A stretch of DNA of 64,000 nt from Candidatus Dormiibacterota bacterium (GTDB lineage Bacteria > Acidobacteriota > Polarisedimenticolia > Gp22-AA2), in NCBI GenBank assembly GCA_035635555.1, contig DASQAT010000037.1, positions 1 through 64,000 on the forward strand. The letters are read 5' to 3'. The position numbers and the translations under genes were made by a program. Below are positions 51,892-58,983 of this stretch, one piece after another (positions within the stretch are counted from its first letter, which is position 1; each line of letters starts with the position of its first letter). The notes beneath the pieces were generated by a model that saw only the letters and a list, made by a program, of their open reading frames with translations, was not told where the DNA came from and did no database searches.

Positions 51892-53061
51892 GTGTCGGCC
51901 TACTTTTACATTATCGTGATCTTCATCCTGGTGGACGCGCTCAAAGTCTACCTGGAAATCTGGAACCGCCCGGTCCGGCGCGATTTCACCACGGATCTCT
52001 CCAAGGTCACGGCGCTCATCCCGACGCACAACGGCCAGGCGGTCATCCGCGAGACGGTGGAGGACCTGATCCGCGCCGGGTTCGCGCGTGATCGGATCCT
52101 GGTCGTGGACGACGGCTCGACCGACGACACGCCGAAGATCCTCGAGCAGCTGAAGGTCCGCACCTATCGCATCCCCAACATGGGGAAGGTCTCGGCGATC
52201 AACTTCGGCATCCACCGGGTGCAGACGCCGCTCGTGCTGCTGCTCGACGACGACACGCGCATCGGGGACGCGCGGATTCCGACCTCGCTGCTCGACCACT
52301 ACGACGCCGCGGCGTTCAACGTCGTGCCCGATCGGCGCAGCCGGTACGGACCGAAGGGCTCGGGACTGATCTCGTGCCTGCAGCGCTACGAGTACTGCAA
52401 GTCCATGGAGATCGGCCGCCGCTTCCAGGACGGGACGGCGAGCATCTCCTGCGTCTCGGGGGCGATCGGCCTGTTCAAGAAGGAGCGTCTGCAGGCGTTC
52501 CACCACAAGCACACCGGCGTCTTCCAGGGAGAGGACCTGCAGCGGACGATCATCGAGCTCCTGAACGAAGGGGACGTCGTGTTCGTGGACGAGCTGGTGT
52601 GGACCGTGGTGCCCGACCGGATCGGAGCCCTCGCGCGCCAGCGGATCCTGAACTGGTACCCGGCCCACTACCACGTCTTCGCCTCCTACCTGAGGCTCCT
52701 GACCGGGCGGAACTCGCGGTGGCGGCTGCGCTACGAGATGGCCTACAACGTGTTCGTGGTCCTCACGGACCCGTTCCGCTTCTGGTCGCTCGTCATGATC
52801 CTCTACAGGCGGCGCTGGGACGAAATCGCCTTGATCTACGGCCTGTATCTTCTGCTCGAGCTCTACCCGTTCCTCACCATCCAGCGCAAGGTGAACAGCG
52901 GGTACAAGTACCTGGTCCTCGTCCTCTATCCGATTTTCGGCCTGGGCAACGCCGCGCTGCGCGCCCTGGCGTGGTTCGTCTGGGCCTACAAGCGATTCGT
53001 GACCGGCGAGATGCGCCGGAAAACGGAGAAGGATCGGAAATGGAGCGCCACATCCAACTGA
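51892..53061 (+). CDS. Membrane glycosyltransferase, family 2
   Basis: Processive-type GT2 of 389 residues. A short N-terminal membrane helix (YFYIIVIFILVDALKVYL) precedes the GT-A domain with VVDDGSTDDT, DxD in LLLDDDTRIG, SGAIGLFKKERL, acceptor-site GEDLQRTI and a QRxLNW motif (a variant of QxxRW), then several C-terminal membrane helices. GTG 51892 follows GGGGAG. The next gene overlaps by 22 bases and may be its secreted partner. Polysaccharide product unknown. Confidence 0.85.
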   Translation: MSAYFYIIVIFILVDALKVYLEIWNRPVRRDFTTDLSKVTALIPTHNGQAVIRETVEDLIRAGFARDRILVVDDGSTDDTPKILEQLKVRTYRIPNMGKVSAINFGIHRVQTPLVLLLDDDTRIGDARIPTSLLDHYDAAAFNVVPDRRSRYGPKGSGLISCLQRYEYCKSMEIGRRFQDGTASISCVSGAIGLFKKERLQAFHHKHTGVFQGEDLQRTIIELLNEGDVVFVDELVWTVVPDRIGALARQRILNWYPAHYHVFASYLRLLTGRNSRWRLRYEMAYNVFVVLTDPFRFWSLVMILYRRRWDEIALIYGLYLLLELYPFLTIQRKVNSGYKYLVLVLYPIFGLGNAALRALAWFVWAYKRFVTGEMRRKTEKDRKWSATSN

Positions 53062-53822
53062 CGAGACGGGTCCGCGTCCTGCCGTGGCGGACCACCCTCC
53101 TCGCCGCGCTCGCGTGCGGCGCAGCGATTGGCTCGGCCCGCGCGGCCACACCTCCGACGAGGGAGGACTCCCGCGCCAAGCCCGCCCCGCCGGCGGCCGC
53201 CGCCCCGCTGGGGAAGATGATCGTGCAGTGGGACCACATCATCGATTCGAACGACAACACCTTCGAGGACTTCTGGGGATACCTGTCCTACAGGCAGATG
53301 CACGTTCAGGCCTGGTACGGCGATTTCACGAAGGGGGGGGAGATCGGCGGGTTCCTGCGCGATCACCGGCGCTCGACCTGGTCCGGCTTCTACCGCTACC
53401 GCAAGGACTTCGATCAGGTCGTGGAAATCGACACCGAGCAGATTCTCAAGAAGGGTTTCGTGCTGGCCGCCCTGCTGCGAGGCATCCACGTGATCCCCGA
53501 CAACGCCCCCGACGCTCAGAACCAGCTGCAGTACGGCAGCGGGTTCGACTACTACTGGGGGGACTACGACTTCCTGTCGTTCCGCACCATCAGCGACCCG
53601 CGACAGGGGGGGCGCTGGTCGTTCATCGCCTCGACGCGGCTGCATCGTGGCGAGACGATCTACGTGCAGCCCGGCCTGGTCAAGCACACCGACGGCTCGA
53701 CCGGCTGGTTCGTGCAGGGGAAGGTCAAGCTGTTCCGCTGGAGCGCCGGCAAGTACAACCAGTTCGACTGGACCGAGGTCGACAGGACGATCTACAGCGC
53801 CGGCCTCGAGTGGACCTACTGA
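53040..53822 (+). CDS. Exported protein, probable partner of the GT2
   Basis: A 260-residue exported protein: signal peptide (about residues 18-35, ending ARAAT), a short Pro/Ala linker, then a beta-rich domain with strong aromatic content (GFYRYRKDFDQVVEID, YGSGFDYYWGDYDFLSFRTIS, YSAGLEWTY at the end). Could be an outer-membrane barrel. I do not recognise the family. Overlaps the GT2 gene, so a role in the same polysaccharide pathway is inferred from position. Confidence 0.72.
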   Translation: MERHIQLTRRVRVLPWRTTLLAALACGAAIGSARAATPPTREDSRAKPAPPAAAAPLGKMIVQWDHIIDSNDNTFEDFWGYLSYRQMHVQAWYGDFTKGGEIGGFLRDHRRSTWSGFYRYRKDFDQVVEIDTEQILKKGFVLAALLRGIHVIPDNAPDAQNQLQYGSGFDYYWGDYDFLSFRTISDPRQGGRWSFIASTRLHRGETIYVQPGLVKHTDGSTGWFVQGKVKLFRWSAGKYNQFDWTEVDRTIYSAGLEWTY

Positions 53823-53826
53823 GTCC

Positions 53827-54042
53827 TCATCGACCAGCCTGGTACTTGAAGGACACCTTCACCTTGGCCCTGTAGGCCTTGATCTTCCCGTTGTCGATTT
53901 GCAGGTCGAGCGTCGTCACCTCCGCGATCCGCAGATCGCGCAGGCTCTTGGAGGCCATGCTGACAGCGGCCATCGCCGCCTTCTCCCACGATTCCGTGCT
54001 GGTCCCCACGAGCTCGATGATCTTGTAGACGCTCTCGGCCAT
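53827..54042 (-). CDS. Dodecin family flavin-binding protein
   Basis: A 71-residue dodecin. MAESVYKIIELVGTSTESWEKAA, SLRDLRIAEVTTLDLQIDNGKI and YRAKVKVSFKYQ cover the single beta-alpha-beta fold that forms hollow 12-mers storing flavin. Full length for the family. AAGGAGG precedes the ATG. Lies 13 bases after the AlkA-like gene on the same strand and is convergent with the gene ending at 53822. Confidence 0.93.
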   Translation of the reverse strand: MAESVYKIIELVGTSTESWEKAAMAAVSMASKSLRDLRIAEVTTLDLQIDNGKIKAYRAKVKVSFKYQAGR

Positions 54043-54055
54043 CGGATCCTCCTTG

Positions 54056-54808
54056 TCATGAAGTCGAACGGGTCCGTTCCGCCAGGTAATCCTGCCACAT
54101 CATCCTCGCCGCCACCGATCGGTAGGGGCGCCAGGCGTCGGCGAGGCGCGCGACGCGCTCCGGCGACGCGCGGCCGCGCAGCCGCTTCACGCTGCGCACC
54201 GCGTGCACCAGCGCGATGTCCCCCGCCGGCCAGATGTCCGGGCGACGCAGCGCCATCAAAAGATAGATATCGGCCGTCCAGGGCCCCACGCCCTTGAGTC
54301 GCGTCAGCGTAAGGGCGACGTCCGCGTCGTCCATGCGCGCGACGGTCTTCAGATTGAGACTCCCGCCGCTCACCGCCTCGGCGACATGAAGGCAGTACGC
54401 CGCCTTCTGCCGGGTCACGCCGAGCAAGCGCAGGCGGGCGGTCCCCATCTCGACGAATCGCTCGGGCGTGAACGGCACCACGCCCCGCGCGAGCCGCCGG
54501 AAGATCGCCCGGGCCGAGGCCAGCGAGACCTGCTGCTCCAGGATGATCCGCACGAGCGTCGCGAAGCCCGGACGCCGCCCCCACAGCGGAGGCGGACCAT
54601 GGGTCTTCAAGATACGCCGGAGATCCCGATCCCGTCCGGCCAGATGGCGCGCCGCCTCCGGAAGGTCGCGCCTGGTCAGCGTCGCGGGTCGCGGGGCGCG
54701 CAGGACGTTCATGCCGAACGACGTGACACCGAGTCCGCGTCCGGCGTACAGGAACTGCGCCTGGTAGCCGTCGAGCTCCTCGAGCCGCTTGAAGGTGACG
54801 TCGGCCAT
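54056..54808 (-). CDS. AlkA-type DNA-3-methyladenine glycosylase with a foreign N-terminus
   Basis: HhH-GPD glycosylase of 250 residues, excising alkylated bases. FATLVRIILEQQVSLASARA, the helix-hairpin-helix LTRLKGVGPWTADIYLLMAL, and the catalytic aspartate in WPAGDIALVHAV are present. The first 38 residues (MADVTFKRLEELDGYQ...LGVTSFGMNVL) do not belong to this family; they look like the start of a cupin protein. GAGGAGG lies just before ATG 54808, so the fused form appears to be the translated one. A junction created by deletion is likely. Confidence 0.85.
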   Translation of the reverse strand: MADVTFKRLEELDGYQAQFLYAGRGLGVTSFGMNVLRAPRPATLTRRDLPEAARHLAGRDRDLRRILKTHGPPPLWGRRPGFATLVRIILEQQVSLASARAIFRRLARGVVPFTPERFVEMGTARLRLLGVTRQKAAYCLHVAEAVSGGSLNLKTVARMDDADVALTLTRLKGVGPWTADIYLLMALRRPDIWPAGDIALVHAVRSVKRLRGRASPERVARLADAWRPYRSVAARMMWQDYLAERTRSTS

Positions 54809-54830
54809 GGTTCCTCCTCGTGACCGCATT

Positions 54831-55715
54831 CTACCCGGATCGACTGCCGGGTCGACCCTCGCGTCCCGCAAGGGTGAGCGCGACTCCTCCGAGGATCAGG
54901 ATCGCCGCCGCAGCCAACCGCGGCGACACGCTCTCTCCCAGGACCATCACGCCCCCTGCCGCGGCCAGCGCCGGCACCGACAGCTGCACCGTGGCGGCGC
55001 GGGACGCGCTCAATCCCTTCAAAGCGGCGTACCAGAGGACGTAGCCGAGACCGGAGGCGACGACCCCCGAGGCCAGGGCCAGGAGGATGCCACCCGGGCT
55101 CGCATGCAGATGACGGGCGGAGAGCAGGCTGACCGTCAGGGCGAAGGGGATCGAGCGGATGAAGTTGCCGGTCGTCTCGGGCAGCGGACCGGCGGGGCCG
55201 CGGCCCCGCAGAGAATAGATCCCCCAGGAGATCCCGCCGACAGTCATGAGCATGGCGCCGCCCGGGGAAGGGGCCCGCAGCCCCGGAAGCACCAGGATCA
55301 CCAGGCCCGCCACCGCAAGCGCGAGGCCGACCCAGTGGCGGGGGCGCGGACGTTCCCCCGACCCGATCGCGGCCAGGAGCATGGTCGCCTGGACCGACCC
55401 GAACAGGATGAGCGCCCCCGTCCCGGCCCCCAGGCTCGTGTAGGCGAACGAGAACGGGATGGCGTAGAGGAAGAGCAGGGCGGCCGATCCCCAGTTTCCA
55501 CCGACCCGGAGCGGCCGGCCGCGCATCCCCAGGGACAGCAGGACCAAGGCGACCGCCCCCGACGCCAGGCGAATGGTCGAGAAGCTCGCCGCGTCGATCT
55601 CCGCGCGGCCGAGGGCCAGCCGGCAGAGCACCGAGTTCGCCGCGAAGGCGACGAGCGCCGACGCCGTGCAGAGGACCGTGGTGCCGGAGGGACCCCCGCC
55701 CCGCGCCGACGTCAC
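54831..55715 (-). CDS. EamA/DMT family transporter
   Basis: A 294-residue permease with ten membrane helices in two EamA repeats (VLCTASALVAFAANSVLCRLAL, then ALTVSLLSARHL... LASGVVASGLGYVLWYAALKGLSASRAATVQLSVPALAAAGGVMVLGE). The GYVLWYAALK segment is a hallmark of the second repeat. GTG start at 55715, ten bases after the thioredoxin-fold gene stop, so it belongs to the same transcript. Substrate unknown. Confidence 0.87.
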   Translation of the reverse strand: MTSARGGGPSGTTVLCTASALVAFAANSVLCRLALGRAEIDAASFSTIRLASGAVALVLLSLGMRGRPLRVGGNWGSAALLFLYAIPFSFAYTSLGAGTGALILFGSVQATMLLAAIGSGERPRPRHWVGLALAVAGLVILVLPGLRAPSPGGAMLMTVGGISWGIYSLRGRGPAGPLPETTGNFIRSIPFALTVSLLSARHLHASPGGILLALASGVVASGLGYVLWYAALKGLSASRAATVQLSVPALAAAGGVMVLGESVSPRLAAAAILILGGVALTLAGREGRPGSRSG

Positions 55716-55725
55716 CGGCCTCGCG

Positions 55726-56481
55726 TCACTTGAGAAGAGAGGCGAGCGCCGTCTCGGCCTCGGTGTGCAGCGTCGGGGGGGCGCCGTAATACGTCGCGAC
55801 GGCGTGCCCCTCGCCGTCGAACAGCAGGAGCGTCGGCACGGCGCTCACGTCGCCGAACGCGCGCACGACCTCGGGTGTGCCGATCGCGAACACGAACGGC
55901 AGCTTGAGCTCGGACACGAGCTTGCGCACGTCCGGCTCCTCGGACTGCACGGAGATCGCCACGACCGCGAGGCGGTCCCCATGGAGCTTCTTGAGATCTC
56001 CGAGCCACGCGAGAGTGCCGCGGCAGGGAGGACACCAGGTGGCCCAGAGCTCGACCGCCACCGGCCGTCCCGCCAGTGTGGACCGGTCCACGGATCTGCC
56101 GTCGAGGTCGGTGATTGTCACGGCCGGCCATTCGGCGATCGCGGCCGCGGGCGCGGGGGCCGCCGCGGCGTGGGCAGCGTCCTTGTCCCCTTCCAGGACC
56201 AGCCGGATCATGCGCGACAGATCGGCCCGGAAGCGTTCGTGGGCCGCAGCGCTCTTGAGCGGCGCGTACCGACCCCCCACCTCGGCCGCCCCCTTGCCGT
56301 AGAAGCCGAAATCGTCGGGTGTGGCCGCCAGGACGTCGTCGACGAAGATCGCCGGGTAGCGCGTGACCCCGAAGCGCTTCGCCAGCTTCGAGTCTCCGTA
56401 GTTCTCCGACACGAACCGCACCTTCCCCCCGAATTCCTGAACCACGCTCTGCGCCAGCAGACCTGCCGGGTCGGAGATGTT
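55726..56481 (-). CDS. C-terminal segment of candidate selenoprotein: thioredoxin fold plus TlpA-like domain
   Basis: This frame directly continues the gene at 56482-57573 after a UGA. It has no plausible own start: the first in-frame candidate is a GTG at 56445 with no ribosome-binding site, inside the first helix of a thioredoxin fold. The first part, from NISDPAGLLAQSVVQEFGG to VTRYPAIFVDD, is a thioredoxin fold lacking its first strand and active site, both of which lie before the UGA. After an Ala/Pro linker comes a TlpA-like domain with WATWCPPCRGTL. Read as one, the protein has 615 residues with selenocysteine at 364. If the UGA is a plain stop, this is an N-terminally truncated fragment. 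Confidence 0.8.
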   Translation of the reverse strand, partial: NISDPAGLLAQSVVQEFGGKVRFVSENYGDSKLAKRFGVTRYPAIFVDDVLAATPDDFGFYGKGAAEVGGRYAPLKSAAAHERFRADLSRMIRLVLEGDKDAAHAAAAPAPAAAIAEWPAVTITDLDGRSVDRSTLAGRPVAVELWATWCPPCRGTLAWLGDLKKLHGDRLAVVAISVQSEEPDVRKLVSELKLPFVFAIGTPEVVRAFGDVSAVPTLLLFDGEGHAVATYYGAPPTLHTEAETALASLLK

Positions 56482-56484
56482 TCA
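56440..56484 (-). other. In-frame UGA with candidate bacterial SECIS hairpin
   Basis: UGA at 56484-56482 is followed after 12 bases by a 6-bp stem (56469-56464 with 56459-56454; one G-U pair) and a four-base loop GGUC. The loop begins 18 bases after the UGA and has G in its first two positions. Both fit the published description of bacterial selenocysteine insertion elements (loop 16-37 bases from the UGA, G among the first two loop bases). A CUC/GAG pairing can extend the stem below an internal loop. Structure drawn by eye, not energy-calculated. Confidence 0.6.
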
Positions 56485-57573
56485 GGTGTACGGCCAGCGG
56501 ACGAGCGTGACCGTGGCGCGCGGTGCTGCCTTCGGCGCCTCCGGGATCGCCGGCTCGAGCGCCGCGAAGTAGCGCGGCAGCACGTCCGCGACGATCGCCG
56601 CGGCGATCGCGGGATCGCCCGCCGGCGCCGGGTCCGACAGGTTGGCCTGGGCCGACTCGAGGAAGATCCTGCCCAGGCTGTGATCGGTGCCGCCCTCGGA
56701 CAGACGGGCGTCGAGCTCGCGGAGTCGCGCGGCGATCGTCCCGGTGTCGAGGGCCGGCTGCGCCTGGCGCAGCGGTGCGAATCGCAGGGCGGCCTCCAGG
56801 TAGCGCAGCAGGGCGCCGTGTCGCAGTCCCGCGGCGTCCAGCTCTCGTGCCTCGTTCAGGGTGGAGTTGGCGACGATGAACTCGCGGTGCCTGTCGATCG
56901 ACACCGGCGGCCTGTAGACGGCGAGGAGATCGCGCTGCAGGGCGTCGATCTCCCCCTGCAGCGCGCGCAGCCTCGGCGCCGCGCCGGCCGTCGGCGCGGC
57001 GAGGGAGCGGCAGAAGGCCGCGAACTCCTTCTGCGCCTGCGCCGACGCCAGGTAGAAGAAACCGAAGTCCGGCATGGTGTTGCGCCCGTACTCGAGACTC
57101 GACTCGTAGAAGGCGCGCACCTGGGGAAGGGCCGCCTCGGCCACGGCCCGCACGGCCGCGGGGCGCAGGCCGTCCAGAGCACCGGCCGAGGGACCGCGCA
57201 GGTCGGCCTTCAGCGCCTTCCCGAGGCGCGCCCACTCCGCCTCGAAGCCGGCGTCGTCCTTGCGCTCCCGGGGCGACCGTCGTTCCAGGGACTCCGAAGC
57301 GGCCAGATTCACGCGCACGGCGGCCAGACGCTGCAGCGCCAGCCAGCGACGGCCGTCGTGGAGCGCCTTGTCGGCGCGCTCGAGGATCGGCGCGCTGGCC
57401 TCCTTCACCTGGACCCAGAGCTCGTCCGTGGACGTGTTGTTCTTCAGAAAGACGGACCAGCGCGCGATCTCGGCTGCGAGCGGGTCGGCGGTTGCGGCGC
57501 CCGCCCGGGGATGCGCCAGCGCCAAGGCGACCAGGAGGGCGCACACTCCTGAGGAAACGGCTCGAATGTTCAT
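56482..57573 (-). CDS. N-terminal segment of candidate selenoprotein: exported helical domain
   Basis: 363 codons from ATG 57573 to a UGA. A signal peptide (ending GAATA) is followed by a long helical domain (about residues 28-335: WLALQRLAAVRVNLAASESLERR, FGFFYLASAQAQKEFAAFCRSL, ALLRYLEAALRFAPLRQ). The last 25 residues are a Pro/Ala linker and then ATVTLVRWPYT, which is exactly the first strand of a thioredoxin fold leading into the active site. The UGA then stands where the first active-site cysteine would be, and the fold continues in frame. I did not identify the helical domain. It is exported, so the thioredoxin parts would work in the periplasm. Confidence 0.8.
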   Translation of the reverse strand: MNIRAVSSGVCALLVALALAHPRAGAATADPLAAEIARWSVFLKNNTSTDELWVQVKEASAPILERADKALHDGRRWLALQRLAAVRVNLAASESLERRSPRERKDDAGFEAEWARLGKALKADLRGPSAGALDGLRPAAVRAVAEAALPQVRAFYESSLEYGRNTMPDFGFFYLASAQAQKEFAAFCRSLAAPTAGAAPRLRALQGEIDALQRDLLAVYRPPVSIDRHREFIVANSTLNEARELDAAGLRHGALLRYLEAALRFAPLRQAQPALDTGTIAARLRELDARLSEGGTDHSLGRIFLESAQANLSDPAPAGDPAIAAAIVADVLPRYFAALEPAIPEAPKAAPRATVTLVRWPYT

Positions 57574-57641
57574 GACAGGGATCTCGGGATTGCAAAGGCT
57601 TCCCTCGGCAGGGAGGGAAGAGCGTCACCGGGAGTGACGCC

Positions 57642-58940
57642 TTATGATAGCCCAAGAACCGAGTCCGGGATGCGGAGGCCCTGCTTGAAGCGCATCCGGA
57701 TGTCCTTCACCTTCTCGAAATCGGCCAGCGGGTCGCCTCCCAGGACCAGGAAGCTCGCCTCGTATCCTTCCTGGAGATGCCCGATCTTCCGCTTCGGGAA
57801 GATCGTCCCGGCGGTCGTCTCGCACCAAGCCTTGAGGAGGGCGCGGTTGTCGAGGACGTTCAGGGTGTGCACGTTCAGCGCTTCGGCGAGGGCGGTGACG
57901 CCGTAAACGTCGGGGCCGAGCGCGATCTTGACGCCCGCGTCGCGCAGCAGCCCCAGATTCCCCGCCTGGATCTGCCTCGCCGTCTTCAGCTGCGCGGCCT
58001 CCTCGGGCCTGGCCATCTCCGCCGCGGCCACGTAGGTCGTCGTGACCACGACGACGCCCTGGCGCGCGGCAAGCGCCGCGTCCTGCGCCGTGATCGGGAA
58101 CCACTCCTGGTGCTCGGGTGTCGGGAAGTAGCCGGGCATGTGGTTGATCTCGTCCACCCCCGCCGCCAGCGCGTTGCGGAAATCGACCGCCGTCTCGATG
58201 TGGCAGGACACGCGCAGGTGATCGGCGTGCGCCCGATCGACGATCGAGCGCAGGACCTTCGGGTCGAGTCCCCGGTGGCCGTAGTAGGCCGGGTCGTTCC
58301 GCCTCGTCTCGAACTCCTCGGAATAGAGCAGGTGACCCTTGATGAAATCGGGAGCGCCGGCCATGATCATCGGCCACTTCTTCTCCAGATCCGCGTCGTT
58401 GTCGATGATGACGTATCCGAGATTTTCGAACGTCCCGTCGGGCCCCGGGGTCTTCACCTTCCTGAGGTACTCCTCGTACAGCCTGACGGGATGCCCCCCC
58501 GCGGCGGTGATTCCCGCGTTCGCGAACACCACGTCGACGCCGTCCGGCCGGTTGATCTTGTCCTTGATCTTGCCGGTGTCGCGCGCGATGCTGGCGGGGT
58601 TCTTGGCATAGAAGATCCCGTCCCGAAGGTACTGCCGGAGGATGTTGTCGATGTCGTGCGGGCCGGCGATGTAGTGGTTGTGCGCGTCGCCGAACGGCGG
58701 CACGACGTAGCCGTCCTTCAAATCGACCACCTCGTCGACAGCCGCCGGCGCCTTGACGGTCAGCACGCCTCCGGCGGCGTAGAAGACCCGGCGCCTGAAC
58801 ACCGTCCCGTCGAACCATCTCCCGTTGACGAGCTTGCAGACCTTGTCCTTGACGGGGGAGGGGAGGGCTTGCGGCTGCGGCGCCTCCCCGCGCGAGGCGG
58901 TGAGGACCAGGGCCAGCGTCAGGCCGGCTGCGGAAAGCAT
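57642..58940 (-). CDS. Exported amidohydrolase-family protein
   Basis: A 432-residue metal-dependent hydrolase with a signal peptide (ending SRGEA). Metal-ligand motifs are DAHNHYIAG (HxH), GHRGLDP, VSCHIETAVDF, EINHMPGY and LGPDVYG; the composite-domain end ASFLVLGGDPLADF is typical of the imidazolonepropionase/prolidase-like group. ATG 58940 starts on the signal peptide. Lies 68 bases upstream of the candidate selenoprotein gene on the same strand. Substrate unknown. Confidence 0.85.
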   Translation of the reverse strand: MLSAAGLTLALVLTASRGEAPQPQALPSPVKDKVCKLVNGRWFDGTVFRRRVFYAAGGVLTVKAPAAVDEVVDLKDGYVVPPFGDAHNHYIAGPHDIDNILRQYLRDGIFYAKNPASIARDTGKIKDKINRPDGVDVVFANAGITAAGGHPVRLYEEYLRKVKTPGPDGTFENLGYVIIDNDADLEKKWPMIMAGAPDFIKGHLLYSEEFETRRNDPAYYGHRGLDPKVLRSIVDRAHADHLRVSCHIETAVDFRNALAAGVDEINHMPGYFPTPEHQEWFPITAQDAALAARQGVVVVTTTYVAAAEMARPEEAAQLKTARQIQAGNLGLLRDAGVKIALGPDVYGVTALAEALNVHTLNVLDNRALLKAWCETTAGTIFPKRKIGHLQEGYEASFLVLGGDPLADFEKVKDIRMRFKQGLRIPDSVLGLS

Positions 58941-58983
58941 CCGTGCGCTCCCGGCCTGATCCCGCCGATGATCCCGGCGGTCT

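Noticed and set aside
56440-56445. GTG 56445 as an independent start for the thioredoxin-fold gene
   Set aside because: No ribosome-binding site, and it would begin inside the first helix of the fold, without the strand and active site that lie before the UGA.
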